A stretch of 64,000 nt of DNA from Streptomyces sp. NBC_00289 (GTDB taxonomy: Bacteria > Actinomycetota > Actinomycetes > Streptomycetales > Streptomycetaceae), in assembly GCF_041435115.1 (NCBI RefSeq), contig NZ_CP108046.1, positions 6,510,001 to 6,574,000 on the forward strand. The letters run 5' to 3'. Positions 32,413-43,274 of the stretch are shown here, in pieces. Each line of letters opens with the position of its first letter. Position 1 is the stretch's first letter. The notes under the pieces are model-generated. The model ran no database searches and was not told the origin of the DNA. It was given only the letters and a program-made list of their open reading frames with translations. A program made the position numbers and the translations under genes.

Positions 32413-32715
32413 ATGAACGACATCGCCGGCACCGCCGACAGCGTCGATCCCGCACCGGGCGGCACCGCGCTGCCCGTGCTCGTGGAGGAAGTACAGCGCA
32501 TACTCGACCGGCCGCCCGCCCGGCTCACCGCGGAACTGCACCTGCAGCACGACCTGGGCTTCGACTCGGTGATGATGCTTCAGCTCAAGGGCTGCCTGGA
32601 GGCGCGCTTCCCGGCGCTGCGCGAGGCGTCCCTGCCCGACATGCTGCTCGGCGTCCAGACGATCGGCGCGCTGGCCGGGCGGCTGGAGCGCATGGCCGGA
32701 CTGCCGGTGGCGTGA
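32413..32715 (+). CDS. Acyl carrier protein (probable starter-unit ACP)
   Basis: The predicted product has 100 aa. DLGFDSVMML carries the phosphopantetheine Ser52. About 20 extra Ala/Pro/Asp residues precede the domain. It differs from minimal-PKS ACPs (no LGYDSL) and sits between an acyl-CoA dehydrogenase and a phosphopantetheinyl transferase, so it is more likely the carrier for starter activation. GGAAGG lies 7-8 nt before the ATG. Confidence 0.85.
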   Translation: MNDIAGTADSVDPAPGGTALPVLVEEVQRILDRPPARLTAELHLQHDLGFDSVMMLQLKGCLEARFPALREASLPDMLLGVQTIGALAGRLERMAGLPVA

Positions 32716-33512
32716 TGCGACCACTGCGCAACCGCGGTCCCGCGGATTCCTGGCTGCGCGTACGCCGTGAGGTCGAGTCCTCCGGTACGTCGGTCATCTA
32801 CGCGGCCGTCGACGACTGGCTGCCCGACGACTTGGAGCGGCCCGGCCTCGCCGCCGCGCTCGGCCGCGACCACAAACGGCTGCTGGAGATGACCCACGTA
32901 CCCAACCGCTCCCGCTTCGTCGCCTCCCGGCTGCTGCTGAAGTCGGCGGCCGCGGCGGTGCTCGGCACCTCGCCCGACGAACTGGAACTCGCGTACAAGC
33001 CCGGCGGGCGGCCCCATCTTCGCGGTGTCGACCAACTCGACGTCAGCATCAGCCACACCGAGGAACTCCTCGTGGTCGGGCTCACCCGCAACGGCCGCAT
33101 CGGCGTCGACATGGAGAACGCCGACCGCCGGATGCTGGGCCTCGGCACCGAACGGCAGGTGTGCACCCCGTACGAACTGGAGGCCCTGGAGAGCGTCGCG
33201 GAGGACCGGCGCAACCGGGAGCTGGTACGGCTGTGGACGCTCAAGGAGGCGTACAGCAAGGCCATCGGACAGGGTCTGCGGTTCCGCTTCACCGAGTTCG
33301 GGTTCACCCCCCAGGACCAGCAGGTGCAGATGCTGCGGCCCGACGGAACCCCGGGGGCGGGCTGGGAGTGGTCCTTCCACAGCTGGCTCGCCGAGGACGC
33401 GTACACGCTCAGCGCGGCCGTGTACGACCCCGGGTTCGGCTCCCACCGCGACGGCGCCGCGGACTGCCCCCTGCTGCCCGCGGTGCCCGATCCCCGGTCG
33501 AGTGAGCGTTGA
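32715..33512 (+). CDS. 4'-Phosphopantetheinyl transferase (Sfp/AcpT superfamily)
   Basis: The predicted product has 265 aa. RIGVDMENADRR supplies the Mg-binding acidic residue and LWTLKEAYSKAIGQGL is the WxxKEAxxKA signature. NRSRFVASRLLLK and SISHTEELLVVGL are also family elements. It activates carrier proteins by attaching phosphopantetheine from CoA; the nearby ACPs and the ACP-acyltransferase fusion are likely substrates. The ATG shares a base with the ACP stop. Confidence 0.9.
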   Translation: MRPLRNRGPADSWLRVRREVESSGTSVIYAAVDDWLPDDLERPGLAAALGRDHKRLLEMTHVPNRSRFVASRLLLKSAAAAVLGTSPDELELAYKPGGRPHLRGVDQLDVSISHTEELLVVGLTRNGRIGVDMENADRRMLGLGTERQVCTPYELEALESVAEDRRNRELVRLWTLKEAYSKAIGQGLRFRFTEFGFTPQDQQVQMLRPDGTPGAGWEWSFHSWLAEDAYTLSAAVYDPGFGSHRDGAADCPLLPAVPDPRSSER

Positions 33513-33585
33513 GCAGCCTTCCAGGTGATGCGGTGACTCTCGGAGCCCGCACCCGCCGAGCGGTGCGGGACGAAGGGGGGTCCGG

Positions 33586-34344
33586 GTGCATCGATATCTC
33601 GCGGTGCGACCGAAGGCCGACGAGGCCGGGACACAGCTGCTGTGCTTCCACCACGCCGGTGCGGGCGCCATGGCCTACGCCGGCTGGCGGCACCGGGTCG
33701 GACCGGACGTGTCCGTCCTCCCGGTGCGGCTGCCGGGCCGGGAGACGCGGCGACGCGAGCCGCGGATCACCGACACCGGCCGGCTGGTCGAGGAACTGCA
33801 ACAGGACCTCGGGCCGCTGCTGGAGAAGCCGTACGCCCTCTACGGGCACAGCATGGGGGCGCTGGTCGCCTACCGGCTCGCCCTGCACCGGGCCGCGCAC
33901 GGGCTGCGTCCGCCGCTGCTGCTGCTGGTCGGGGCGTGCAGCGCTCCGCAGCTTCCCTCGGACCTGCTGGACCGGGGCGACCTGGAGACCCTCACCGACG
34001 AACAGCTGATCGCGGCGATGGCGGACGAGGAGAGCATCCCCGAGGCGCTGCTGGCGCGGCCCGACTGGCTGCGGAGCACCCTCGACACCCTCCGGGCCGA
34101 TCTGCTGCTGGCCCGTGACCTGCGCGCCGCGCCGGTCCGTCCACTGCCGTGTCCCGTGGAGGCGTTCGCCGGCCGGGACGACCGCATGGTGACGATCCCT
34201 CAGATCCGGGCCTGGGAGCACTGCACCGACGCGGGCTTCCGGCTGCGGACCGTCCCCGGTGCGCACTTCTTCGTCCGCGGGCGTGAGGTGCCTCGAGCCG
34301 TCGGGCAGTCGCTGCGCTCCGCGGCGCCGCTTCCCACCGGCTGA
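33586..34344 (+). CDS. Type II thioesterase
   Basis: The predicted product has 252 aa with an alpha/beta-hydrolase fold. LLCFHHAGAGAMAYAGW at the N-terminus and the nucleophile elbow GHSMGA (Ser89) are typical of editing thioesterases. The Asp is in the FAGRDDRMV segment and the His in PGAHFFV. It removes stalled or wrong acyl groups from carrier proteins, or could release the product. GTG start preceded by AAGGGGGG. Confidence 0.88.
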   Translation: MHRYLAVRPKADEAGTQLLCFHHAGAGAMAYAGWRHRVGPDVSVLPVRLPGRETRRREPRITDTGRLVEELQQDLGPLLEKPYALYGHSMGALVAYRLALHRAAHGLRPPLLLLVGACSAPQLPSDLLDRGDLETLTDEQLIAAMADEESIPEALLARPDWLRSTLDTLRADLLLARDLRAAPVRPLPCPVEAFAGRDDRMVTIPQIRAWEHCTDAGFRLRTVPGAHFFVRGREVPRAVGQSLRSAAPLPTG

Positions 34345-34373
34345 CCAACACCGTTCCCGAAGGAGTTCTGCGG

Positions 34374-35204
34374 ATGGACATCAGCGTCCTCGGCCCGTTC
34401 CGGGCCACTCTCGCCGGGGTGCCGGTGCACCTCACCGCGGTGAAGCCGCGCAAGGTCTTCGCGCTGCTCGCCCTGCAGGCCGACGAAGTCGTCTCGGTCG
34501 CCTCGCTGGTGGAGGAGGTCTGGGGCGAGAGCCCGCCCCGCAGCGTGCAGACCACGCTGCAGACCTACATCCTCCAGATACGCCACGTCATCGGCGCGGC
34601 CCTCGGCGACGAGCGGGCCGAACTGCCGCACGGCGCCAAGAGCGTGCTGGTGACCGAGCCGGGAGGCTACCGGCTCGACACCCAGGGCGGGCTCATCGAC
34701 GCCCGCGAGTACGACGCCCTGTCCTCGGTGGGACACCGGGCGCTGGAACAGGGCGACTGGGCCGAGGCGGCGTCGTACTTCGGCCGCGCGCTCGCCCTGT
34801 GGCACGGCCGGGCACTGGCCGACGTCCAGTGCGGGGCGCAGCTCGAAGTGGAGGCCACCCGGCTCGACGAGTCACGGATGAGCGTTCTTCACGGCCGGAT
34901 CGAGGCAGACCTGAGGCTGGGCCGCCACCATGAACTCGTCGGCGAACTCTCCGGGCTCGCCGCCCGGCACCCGCTGCACGAGGGACTGCACGAGCAGCTG
35001 ATGCTCGCGCTGTACCGGGCGGGCCGGCGCAGCGACGCGCTCGAGGTGTACCGGCACCTGCGGAACGCGCTCAACCAGAGCCTCGGCCTGGATCCCTCGC
35101 CCGGCCTGGAGCACCTGCACCGTGCGGTGCTCGACTCCTCCCCGCGCCTCGACCCGGTGGGCGCGTCCGCCCACGGCACACCGCTGCTGGTGAGTCCGTA
35201 CTGA
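34374..35204 (+). CDS. SARP-family transcriptional regulator
   Basis: The predicted product has 276 aa: OmpR-like DNA-binding domain (MDISVLGPFRATLAGVPVHL ... LVEEVWGESPPRSVQTTLQTYIL) followed by a bacterial transcriptional activator domain (DAREYDALSSVGHRALE ... ALEVYRHLRNALNQSLG). It shares extended identity with the SARP at 19933-20727. AAGGAG precedes the ATG. It lies inside the biosynthetic operon, between the thioesterase and the PKS ACP, so it may feed back on its own operon through the heptamer pairs at 30235. Confidence 0.9.
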   Translation: MDISVLGPFRATLAGVPVHLTAVKPRKVFALLALQADEVVSVASLVEEVWGESPPRSVQTTLQTYILQIRHVIGAALGDERAELPHGAKSVLVTEPGGYRLDTQGGLIDAREYDALSSVGHRALEQGDWAEAASYFGRALALWHGRALADVQCGAQLEVEATRLDESRMSVLHGRIEADLRLGRHHELVGELSGLAARHPLHEGLHEQLMLALYRAGRRSDALEVYRHLRNALNQSLGLDPSPGLEHLHRAVLDSSPRLDPVGASAHGTPLLVSPY

Positions 35205-35293
35205 CCGGCCCGGCCGGACCGGTCGACGGCCCCACCGGCGATCCGTCCCTCCCGCAGTCCGCACACCCCAGCCAAGGACCGAAAGGAACCATC

Positions 35294-35563
35294 GTGAGCG
35301 ACATCACCCTGGCCGAACTCGGCGAGCTGCTGCTCGAATGCGTCGGCGCCCCGGAGGAGGGCATGGCGTTCGAGGGCGACGAGGCCCTCGGCACCCCCTT
35401 CCTGGAGTTCGGCTACGACTCCCTCGCGCTGCTTCAGGTCACCAGCGTGATCAACCGCAAGTACGGCATCGTCCTCGACGACGACGCCGTCGCCGAGGCC
35501 GAGACCCCGCAGATGCTGCTGAAGATGATCGCGGCCGCGCCGCGCGCCGGGGCGATCCGGTGA
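35294..35563 (+). CDS. Type II PKS acyl carrier protein
   Basis: The predicted product has 89 aa, the normal size for an aromatic-PKS ACP. EFGYDSLALLQ carries Ser43; the family motif is LGYDSLAL. It holds the growing polyketide chain on KS-alpha/KS-beta. The GTG start follows GAAAGGAA. It is 3.1 kb upstream of the ketosynthase genes, whereas the ACP normally follows KS-beta directly. It overlaps the next ketoreductase gene (GTGA). Confidence 0.9.
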   Translation: MSDITLAELGELLLECVGAPEEGMAFEGDEALGTPFLEFGYDSLALLQVTSVINRKYGIVLDDDAVAEAETPQMLLKMIAAAPRAGAIR

Positions 35564-36333
35564 CCGCAGCGGCCTCCACACCGGGTTCCCCGGTGCCGGA
35601 CGTCCCGTCGGCGGGCCGGCGGGTGCTGGTCACCGGGGGCACCCGCGGGATCGGCCGGGCGACGGTGCTGGCCTTCGCCCGGACCGGTGCCCGCCTCGTC
35701 GTCGCCCACCGCGGCGACGGCGCGGCGGCCGACCGGCTCACCCGCGAACTCACCGAACTGGGCGCCGACTTCACCCTGGTCGCGGCCGACCTGACCCGTG
35801 CGGCCGGTGCCGAGCGGCTCGCCGAAGCGGTCCTCGACCGGTTCGGCGGCCTGGACGTGCTGGTGAACAACCTCGGTGTCGACGGGCACGTCCCGTTCGA
35901 GAAGCTGGCCGAGGACGAGTGGCACCGGGTGCTCGACCACAACACCACCTCGGCGTACCTGGTCACCCAGGCCGTGCTCGACCAGCTGGGCGAGGGCGCG
36001 TCCGTCGTCAACATCGGCGCGTCGGTGGCCCTGCGCGGCCGCCCGCTCGGTGTGCACTACAGCGCGTCCAAGGCCGCGCTGGTCGGCTTCACCCGCGCGC
36101 TCGCCAAGGAACTCGGCGGCCGGGGCATCCGGGTCAACCTGGTCGCCCCCGGCGTCACCGAGACCGAGCCGGGCGGCGGACTGCCGCCCCAACTCGTCGC
36201 CCGCCTCACCGCGTTGACCGCGCTGGGCCGCCTCGGCCGTCCCGAGGACGTCGCCGGAGCGGTGCTGTACCTGGCCGGGGACTCGGCCGCGTACGTCACC
36301 GGCACCACCATCGAAGTAGACGGAGGAATCTGA
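35560..36333 (+). CDS. SDR ketoreductase
   Basis: The predicted product has 257 aa. [15 protein letters not shown] binds NAD(P), NNLGV is the NNAG-type stabilising motif, and the catalytic set is Ser (NIGASVALRG), Tyr-Lys (HYSASKAAL). After about 18 flexible residues the domain is standard. It probably reduces a ketone of the nascent chain or of a cyclised intermediate. The start overlaps the ACP gene and its stop overlaps the next gene, so the set is coupled. Confidence 0.85.
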   Translation: MTAAASTPGSPVPDVPSAGRRVLVTGGTRGIGRATVLAFARTGARLVVAHRGDGAAADRLTRELTELGADFTLVAADLTRAAGAERLAEAVLDRFGGLDVLVNNLGVDGHVPFEKLAEDEWHRVLDHNTTSAYLVTQAVLDQLGEGASVVNIGASVALRGRPLGVHYSASKAALVGFTRALAKELGGRGIRVNLVAPGVTETEPGGGLPPQLVARLTALTALGRLGRPEDVAGAVLYLAGDSAAYVTGTTIEVDGGI

Positions 36334-36728
36334 TGCCCTACGCCGCCATCACCTACCGGGTGAAGCCCGGACACGAGGAGGAGATCGCCGAGATCTTCGC
36401 CAACTTCCAGCGGGTCGACCGGCCCGACTTCGCCGGCGACGACGGCGACGCGGCCGGGCGACTGCTCGGCACCGGTGTGTTCCTCAAGGACGACGTGCTC
36501 GTCCGGGTCATCCACTACGAGGGCGACTTCGCGGCGATCGGCCGGCACATGGCCGCGCAGAAGGGCGTGCACATCCTGGAGACCAAGCTCGCTCCGTACC
36601 TCGCCGAGGAGCGGCACACGGACACGACCACGCCCGCGGGCTTCGCCGCGCACTTCCGGGACGCCACCATGCGGACGATCGCCCAGCTCACCGTGGACAG
36701 CCACCCCGCGGGAGCCGGCACGTCATGA
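36333..36728 (+). CDS. SchA/CurD-like polyketide cyclase domain protein
   Basis: The predicted product has 131 aa. MPYAAITYRVKPGHEEEIAEIF and VLVRVIHYEGDFAAIGRHMAAQKGV are split here only to show the conserved parts; both fit the SchA/CurD family of spore-pigment and pentangular clusters, an alpha/beta-barrel family thought to act in cyclisation or oxidation of the polyketide. The ATG overlaps the ketoreductase stop and the stop overlaps the DUF1772 gene start (ATGA). A paralogue lies at 37373-37753 on the other strand. Confidence 0.82.
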   Translation: MPYAAITYRVKPGHEEEIAEIFANFQRVDRPDFAGDDGDAAGRLLGTGVFLKDDVLVRVIHYEGDFAAIGRHMAAQKGVHILETKLAPYLAEERHTDTTTPAGFAAHFRDATMRTIAQLTVDSHPAGAGTS

Positions 36729-37186
36729 CCGGGCTCGAAGCCGTTCTCGGCGTCGCCGCCCTGCTGGGCAGCGGTGTCACCGCGGGAGTGCTGTTCGCCG
36801 TCGCGCTGAGTGTGCTTCCCGCCCTGTTCGCGATGGAGACCGGCACGTACGTGTACGCGCACAAGCTGCTCGGGCGGAACTGGGATCCCACGATGCCGGT
36901 GATCGTGCTGACCAGCACCGTGGTCACCGCGGTCCTCGCGGTGGTGGGAGACGGCGCCGCCCGCGCGCTGTTCGCGGTCGCCGCGGTGCTGCTGCTGGGC
37001 GTCTCCGGCGTCTCGCACCTGTGCAACGTGCCCATCAACCGTCGGGTCAAGTCGATCACCGACCCGACCGACATCCCCGCCGACTGGGAGGACCCGCGAC
37101 CCCTCTGGCGCCGCTGGCACCTCCTGCGCACCCTCCTGGCCGTGACCGCCCTGGCCGTGACCGCGGCGGGGGTCACGAGCCTCTGA
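36725..37186 (+). CDS. DUF1772 (anthrone oxygenase-like) membrane protein
   Basis: The predicted product has 153 aa with four hydrophobic segments. The conserved HLCNVPINRRVKSI motif and an AHKLLGRNWDP motif belong to the DUF1772 anthrone-oxygenase-like family. Such proteins oxidise anthrone-type carbons in several aromatic pathways. Last gene of the first PKS operon; a 17-bp hairpin follows. Paralogue at 41708-42169. Confidence 0.8.
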   Translation: MTGLEAVLGVAALLGSGVTAGVLFAVALSVLPALFAMETGTYVYAHKLLGRNWDPTMPVIVLTSTVVTAVLAVVGDGAARALFAVAAVLLLGVSGVSHLCNVPINRRVKSITDPTDIPADWEDPRPLWRRWHLLRTLLAVTALAVTAAGVTSL

Positions 37187-37250
37187 CCCGGTCCGTTCGG
37201 CAGGCACCGATCCGGTGCCTTCCGGTCCGGGTGGCCTCCGGGCCGACACC

Positions 37251-37289
37251 TGACAGGGCGGCCGCGCCTCTCGCGCGGCCGCCCTGTCA
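37251..37289. terminator. Very strong hairpin ending the first PKS operon
   Basis: A perfect 17-bp stem (TGACAGGGCGGCCGCGC and its complement) with a 5-nt loop lies 65 nt past the DUF1772 stop. Confidence 0.85.
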
Positions 37290-37294
37290 TGCCC

Positions 37295-37345
37295 GTGCCC
37301 CTGCCCGTCTCCGTGCCCCTGCCCGTCTCCGTGCCCCTGCCCGCC
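37295..37345. repeat. 18-nt tandem repeat
   Basis: GTGCCCCTGCCCGTCTCC occurs twice exactly (37295, 37313) and again for 14 nt from 37331. The last partial copy forms the left arm of the next hairpin. Confidence 0.8.
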
Positions 37346-37364
37346 GTCGTCCGGCGGGCAGGGG
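37334..37364. terminator. Hairpin after the minus-strand cyclase gene
   Basis: A perfect 12-bp stem CCCCTGCCCGCC/GGCGGGCAGGGG with a 7-nt loop lies 9 nt past the stop of the convergent minus-strand gene. Confidence 0.75.
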
Positions 37365-37372
37365 CCGGGTTC

Positions 37373-37753
37373 TCACGCCGGGGCCGGCAGGTCGCGTATC
37401 GAGATCTGCGCGACCGTGTTGAGCAGGCTGCGTCGGAACGTGGCGACGAAGCCCTCGACCGTGTCCGTGTCCCGGGGCCTGGTCAGGTACGGCTTCAGCT
37501 TGGCCTCCACCTCGCGCACCCCGGGCTGCGTCGCCATGTGGCGGGCCACGGCCTCCAAGTCGCCGGTGTACTCGATGACCCGTACCAGCGTGTCGTCGCG
37601 CAGGAAGACGGCGGTGGCGAGGATCGTGCCGGCCGCCTCGCCCCGCTCGTCCCGCACGCTGCTGCTCCTGACGCGCTTGAAGTCGCCGAAGACCTCGGCG
37701 AGTTCCTTCTCGTACCCGGGCTTGATGTCGTAGGTGATGGCTGCGAACGGCAT
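37373..37753 (-). CDS. SchA/CurD-like polyketide cyclase domain protein
   Basis: The predicted product has 126 aa. It shares the family pattern with the protein at 36333: MPFAAITYDIKPGYEKELAEVF, TLVRVIEYTGDLEAVARHMA, and a C-terminal FRRSLLNTVAQI. It stands alone on the minus strand between two plus-strand PKS operons, with its own hairpin and a candidate SARP site upstream, so it has its own promoter. It may set the pattern of later ring closure. Confidence 0.82.
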   Translation of the reverse strand: MPFAAITYDIKPGYEKELAEVFGDFKRVRSSSVRDERGEAAGTILATAVFLRDDTLVRVIEYTGDLEAVARHMATQPGVREVEAKLKPYLTRPRDTDTVEGFVATFRRSLLNTVAQISIRDLPAPA

Positions 37754-37800
37754 GCCTGTTCCTCACTCGTCGGAGTCGTTCCCGCCAGCCCACCGCAGCC

Positions 37801-37818
37801 CGCACGAGAACCGCTCGA
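37801..37818. promoter_or_regulatory. Candidate SARP-binding heptamer pair in a divergent promoter
   Basis: Read on the minus strand: TCGAGCG (37818-37812) then TCGTGCG (37807-37801), 11 nt apart. A further TCGAGCA at 37851 lies 7 nt before TAGTCC, a possible -10 for the plus-strand operon. The site is between the lone cyclase gene and the ketosynthase operon. Confidence 0.6.
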
Positions 37819-37931
37819 ACCGCCTCCGGGGCCCGCAGCTGCAGGCCGATTCGAGCAGACCTGTAGTCCGCGGTGGGACGTTCCCGGTCGACCACCCGCG
37901 CTTCACCGGTCACCGGACCAGGAGGTACACC

Positions 37932-38267
37932 GTGCACCGCACCCTGATCGTCGCCAAGCTCCGTCCGGACAGGACGGACGACATCGCGAAGATCTTCGGC
38001 GAGTCGGACGCCACCGACCTGCCCCACATGATCGGCGTCAGCCGCCGCACCCTGTTCAAGTTCCACGGCCTCTACTTCCACCTGGTCGAGGCCGACGACG
38101 ACATCGGCCCGAACCTGTACCGGGCCCGCAGTCACCCGCTCTACGACGACATCAACACCCGGCTCGCCGAGTGCGTGGAGCCGTACGACCCCGACTGGAA
38201 GGAACCCAAGGACGCGATGGCCGAGCCCTTCTACATCTGGACCAAGGACGGAGGACGAATCCAGTGA
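37932..38267 (+). CDS. TcmI-family second-ring cyclase
   Basis: The predicted product has 111 aa, the usual size for TcmI-type cyclases. HRTLIVAKLRPDRTDDIAKIF, LPHMIGVSRRTLFKFHGLYFHL and EPKDAMAEPFYIW are family features. It should close later rings of the polyketide, as TcmI does for the fourth ring of tetracenomycin. GGAGG lies 7 nt before the GTG. First gene of the ketosynthase operon; its stop overlaps the cupin start. Confidence 0.85.
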   Translation: MHRTLIVAKLRPDRTDDIAKIFGESDATDLPHMIGVSRRTLFKFHGLYFHLVEADDDIGPNLYRARSHPLYDDINTRLAECVEPYDPDWKEPKDAMAEPFYIWTKDGGRIQ

Positions 38268-38698
38268 CCACCGCCATCAGCCGTACCGTGAAGGTGTCGT
38301 CGGACGAAGTCGAGGCCAACACCAAGCGCGGGGGTGACCTCCGCGTCACGCTCAGCCCCAAGACGGTGGGCTGCACCTCGGGCTTCGGCGGCGTCATGAC
38401 CCTGGAGTCCGGTGACTGGGTCACCGAGCACTACCACCCGTACTCCGAGGAGTTCCTGCACGTCGTCGACGGCACCCTGGAGATGACGCTCGACGGTCAG
38501 ACGGTGACCCTGGGGGCCGGCGACTCGCTGCTCGTCCCGATCGGCGTCCGTCACCGTCTGGTCAACACCGGTGAGGTAACGGCTCGTTGTGCCTTCCACC
38601 TGTCCCCGCTGGCGCCGCGCCCCGAGCTCGGCCACGTGGACACCGAGCAGGCGCAGCGTCCCGACCAGTCCAACCCGGACGTGGGTGGGGCACCGTGA
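38264..38698 (+). CDS. Cupin-domain polyketide cyclase/oxygenase
   Basis: The predicted product has 144 aa, with a single cupin barrel. The first metal motif is [16 protein letters not shown] (HxH, Glu), and the second is [12 protein letters not shown] with His. Small cupins next to TcmI cyclases are typical of aromatic type II clusters and are thought to guide ring closure. GTG start with a 4-nt overlap on both sides. Confidence 0.85.
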   Translation: MTTAISRTVKVSSDEVEANTKRGGDLRVTLSPKTVGCTSGFGGVMTLESGDWVTEHYHPYSEEFLHVVDGTLEMTLDGQTVTLGAGDSLLVPIGVRHRLVNTGEVTARCAFHLSPLAPRPELGHVDTEQAQRPDQSNPDVGGAP

Positions 38699-39980
38699 CC
38701 CGACGGGCCGTCATCACCGGTGTCGGCGCGGTCGCGCCGGGCGGGGTGGGCCGGGAGGCGTTCTGGCGGACGCTGTCCGAGGGGCGCACCGCCACCCGGC
38801 GGATCTCGCTCTTCGACGCGGGCGCCTTCCGTTCGCAGGTCGCCGCCGAGGTGGACTTCGATCCGGCGGCCGCCGGACTGACTCCCCGGCAGATCCGCCG
38901 GATGGACCGGGCCGCGCAGTTCGCCGTGGTCAGCGCCCGCGAGGCGGTGGCGGACAGCGGCATCGACCTGGCGTCCCTCGCCCCGGAGCGGGTCACCGTC
39001 GCCATCGGCAGCGCCGTCGGCTGCACCATGGGCCTGGAGGAGGAGTACGTCACCCTCTCCGACAGTGGCCGGAAGTGGCTCGTCGACCACGAGTACGGGG
39101 TGCCGCACCTGTACGGGTACATGGTGCCCTCCACGCTGGCCGCGGAAGTGGCCTGGGAGGTCGGCGCCGAGGGCCCGGTGGCGCTGATCTCCACCGGCTG
39201 CACCTCGGGCCTGGACTCCCTCGGACACGCGGTGCAGCTGATCGAGGAGGGCTCCGCGGACGTCGCGGTGGCCGGCGCCACCGACGCCCCGATCTCGCCC
39301 ATCACCTCGGCCTGCTTCGACGCGATCAGGGCGACGACGTCCAACAACGACGACCCGGAGCACGCCTCGCGCCCGTTCGACGGCGAACGGGACGGATTCG
39401 TCCTCGCCGAGGGCTCTGCGGTCATGGTCGTCGAGGAACGCGAGGCGGCGCTCGCCCGGGGCGCCCGCATCTACGCCGAGATCGTCGGCTTCGCGGGCCG
39501 CAGCAACGCGTACCACATGACCGGACTCAAGCCGGACGGCCGGGAGATGGCCGAGGCCATCACCGTCGCCCTGGACCAGGCCAGGCTGGACCCCACCGCC
39601 GTCGGCTACGTCAACGCGCACGGCTCGGGCACCAAGCAGAACGACCGGCACGAGACCGCGGCGTTCAAGCGGAGCCTCGGACAGCACGCGTACGACATCC
39701 CGGTCAGCTCCATCAAGTCCATGGTCGGCCACTCGCTCGGGGCGATCGGCTCCATCGAGGTCGCCGCCTGCGCCCTGGCCCTGGACCGCCAGGTGGTGCC
39801 GCCGACCGCGAACCTGAAGACCAAGGACCCGCTGTGCGACTTGGACTACGTCCCGGTCACCGCGCGCGATCACGCCATGGACGTCGTGCTCAGCGTCGGC
39901 AGCGGCTTCGGCGGGTTCCAGACCGCGATGCTGCTGGCCCGCCCGGGCTCCGCGGCCGCCGCGGCCGGAAGGAGTGCCTG

Positions 39981-39981
<1 letters not shown>
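38695..39981 (+). CDS. Type II PKS ketosynthase, KS-alpha
   Basis: The predicted product has 428 aa. The catalytic triad is complete: Cys169 ([10 protein letters not shown]), His309 (NAHGSGT) and His346 ([12 protein letters not shown]), with Lys341. It catalyses decarboxylative condensation of malonyl-ACP with KS-beta. GTG start at 38695, 4-nt overlap with the cupin gene; the stop overlaps the KS-beta ATG. Conservation of [12 protein letters not shown] at the C-terminus is standard. Confidence 0.97.
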
Positions 39982-41697
<1,716 letters not shown>

Positions 41698-41707
41698 GAG
41701 GTCAGCC

Positions 41708-42169
41708 GTGTTGTCCGTCCTGACTCCGCTGCTGCTGCTCCTCAACGGGCTCGCCGCCGGGGTGCTCTTCGGCACCCAGCTCGGTGGCTTCCCGTATCTC
41801 GCGTCGCTGCCCGCGGACCGCTACGTGCACGCCCACGCGTTCTTCGGGCAGCGCTACGACCCGGCGATGCCCATCTGCCTCATCGGCACCGTGGTCTGTG
41901 ACGTGGTGCTGGCGCTGCGCGCCGAAGAGGCCGCAGCCCAGGGCCTGTTCGGGCTGGCCGCCGTGCTCGCCGCGGCCACGGCCGCCATCTCCGTCGCCAA
42001 GAACGTCCCGGTCAACCGGTGGATGCGCACCCTCGACCCGGACGACCTGCCGGCCGACTTCGCCACCCGCGACCCCCGCCACGAGTGGGGCGCGTGGAAC
42101 CGCCGGCGCAGTTGGCTCACCGTGGCCGCGCTCGCCGTCAACTGCGTCGCGCTCGGCGTACTGCTCTGA
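41708..42169 (+). CDS. DUF1772 (anthrone oxygenase-like) membrane protein
   Basis: The predicted product has 153 aa with four hydrophobic segments. [16 protein letters not shown] and [15 protein letters not shown] match the conserved positions of the paralogue at 36725. GTG start 9 nt after the aromatase stop. Two such proteins in one pathway suggest two separate oxidation steps or a heteromeric enzyme. Confidence 0.8.
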   Translation: MLSVLTPLLLLLNGLAAGVLFGTQLGGFPYLASLPADRYVHAHAFFGQRYDPAMPICLIGTVVCDVVLALRAEEAAAQGLFGLAAVLAAATAAISVAKNVPVNRWMRTLDPDDLPADFATRDPRHEWGAWNRRRSWLTVAALAVNCVALGVLL

Positions 42170-42204
42170 CCGCGTCATTTCCCACACCTGAGGAGCGTTT
42201 CCCC

Positions 42205-42960
42205 ATGGATCTCGAACTGAGGGGCAAGAAGGCCCTGGTCACCGGCGGCACCCGCGGTGTCGGCCGGGGTGTCGTGCTCGCGCTGGCCCGTGCCGGTGTC
42301 GACGTCGTCACCTGCTACCAGCACCCCAGCGAGTACGTCACCAGCCTGGAAGAGGAGCTGAAGGAGACCGGCGGCAACCACCACGTGCTGCGCGCCGACC
42401 TGTCGCAGCCGGAGGAGATAGCCGAGCTGCTCACCAAGGTCCGCGAGCTGCACGGCGACCGCCTCGACCTGCTGGTCAACAACGCGGGCGCGATCAGCCA
42501 CATCCCGTACGCCAACCTCTCCCTCGAGGAGTGGCAGCGCGTCATCGCCACCAACCTCACCGGCGCCCACCTGGTGATCCAGCACGCGCTGCCGCTGCTC
42601 GGCGAGGGCTCGTCGGTGATCTCCATCGGCTCCCGGGCCGTGGACGCGGGCATCCCGCTGCGCTCGCACTACACCGCCACCAAGGCCGCGCTGGTCGGCC
42701 TGAACCGTTCGCTCGCCAAGGAGTTCGGCGGCCAGGGCATCCGCTTCAACATCGTCGCCCTCGGCGTCATCGAGACCGAGAACTTCCACGAGCTGCCGCA
42801 CGACCAGAAGAAGCTGATGACCGAGCGGTACGGCGCCAAGACCGCGCTCGGCCGGCTCGGCAAGCCGGACGAGGTGGCCGGAGCCGTCCTGTGGCTCGCC
42901 AGCGACCTGTCCCGCTACGTCACCGGCAACACCATCGGCGTCGACGGGGGGATCTCCTGA
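42205..42960 (+). CDS. SDR ketoreductase/dehydrogenase
   Basis: The predicted product has 251 aa. [15 protein letters not shown] (cofactor), [11 protein letters not shown], Ser in [10 protein letters not shown], Tyr-Lys in [12 protein letters not shown]-terminal [17 protein letters not shown] lies 9 nt before the ATG. It shares the fold and much of the core with the SDR at 35560. Such enzymes reduce a ring ketone in pentangular pathways; the exact position is unknown. Its stop overlaps the next ABM gene. Confidence 0.85.
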   Translation: MDLELRGKKALVTGGTRGVGRGVVLALARAGVDVVTCYQHPSEYVTSLEEELKETGGNHHVLRADLSQPEEIAELLTKVRELHGDRLDLLVNNAGAISHIPYANLSLEEWQRVIATNLTGAHLVIQHALPLLGEGSSVISIGSRAVDAGIPLRSHYTATKAALVGLNRSLAKEFGGQGIRFNIVALGVIETENFHELPHDQKKLMTERYGAKTALGRLGKPDEVAGAVLWLASDLSRYVTGNTIGVDGGIS

Positions 42961-43274
42961 TGGCCTTCCGCGTGATGCTGCGCCTGGAGATCGAGCCCGG
43001 CACGGCGACGGACTTCGAGCGGGCGTGGCTGACCGGCACCGACGCGGTGACCGGCCACCCCGCCAACCTCGGCCAGTCGCTGTCCCGCGAGCCGGACGGC
43101 ACGTACGTCATCATCAGCGACTGGGTCGACGAGCCGCGCTTCAGGGAGTTCGAGGAGAGCCCCGCCCACCTCGAACACCGCGCCACCCTGCACCCGTTCC
43201 GCAAGGGCGGCTCATTCCACGTGCTGGAGATCCTGCACTCCATCGAGGGCAGGGCGGCCGTCGATGCCCGCTGA
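42960..43274 (+). CDS. ABM-type monooxygenase
   Basis: The predicted product has 104 aa, a single dimeric alpha/beta-barrel domain: MLRLEIEPGTATDFERAWL, LSREPDGTYVIISDWVDEP, HLEHRATLHPFRKGG. The gene at 46234 encodes a close paralogue. Together they probably form quinone-forming or hydroxylating oxygenases acting on the polyphenol. The ATG overlaps the upstream stop and the 3' end overlaps the next gene by 11 nt. Confidence 0.78.
   Translation: MAFRVMLRLEIEPGTATDFERAWLTGTDAVTGHPANLGQSLSREPDGTYVIISDWVDEPRFREFEESPAHLEHRATLHPFRKGGSFHVLEILHSIEGRAAVDAR

Noticed and set aside
33586..34344. Type II thioesterase as a partner of the TOMM system
   Set aside because: It is inside the PKS operon and has the normal editing-thioesterase motifs; nothing ties it to the peptide.
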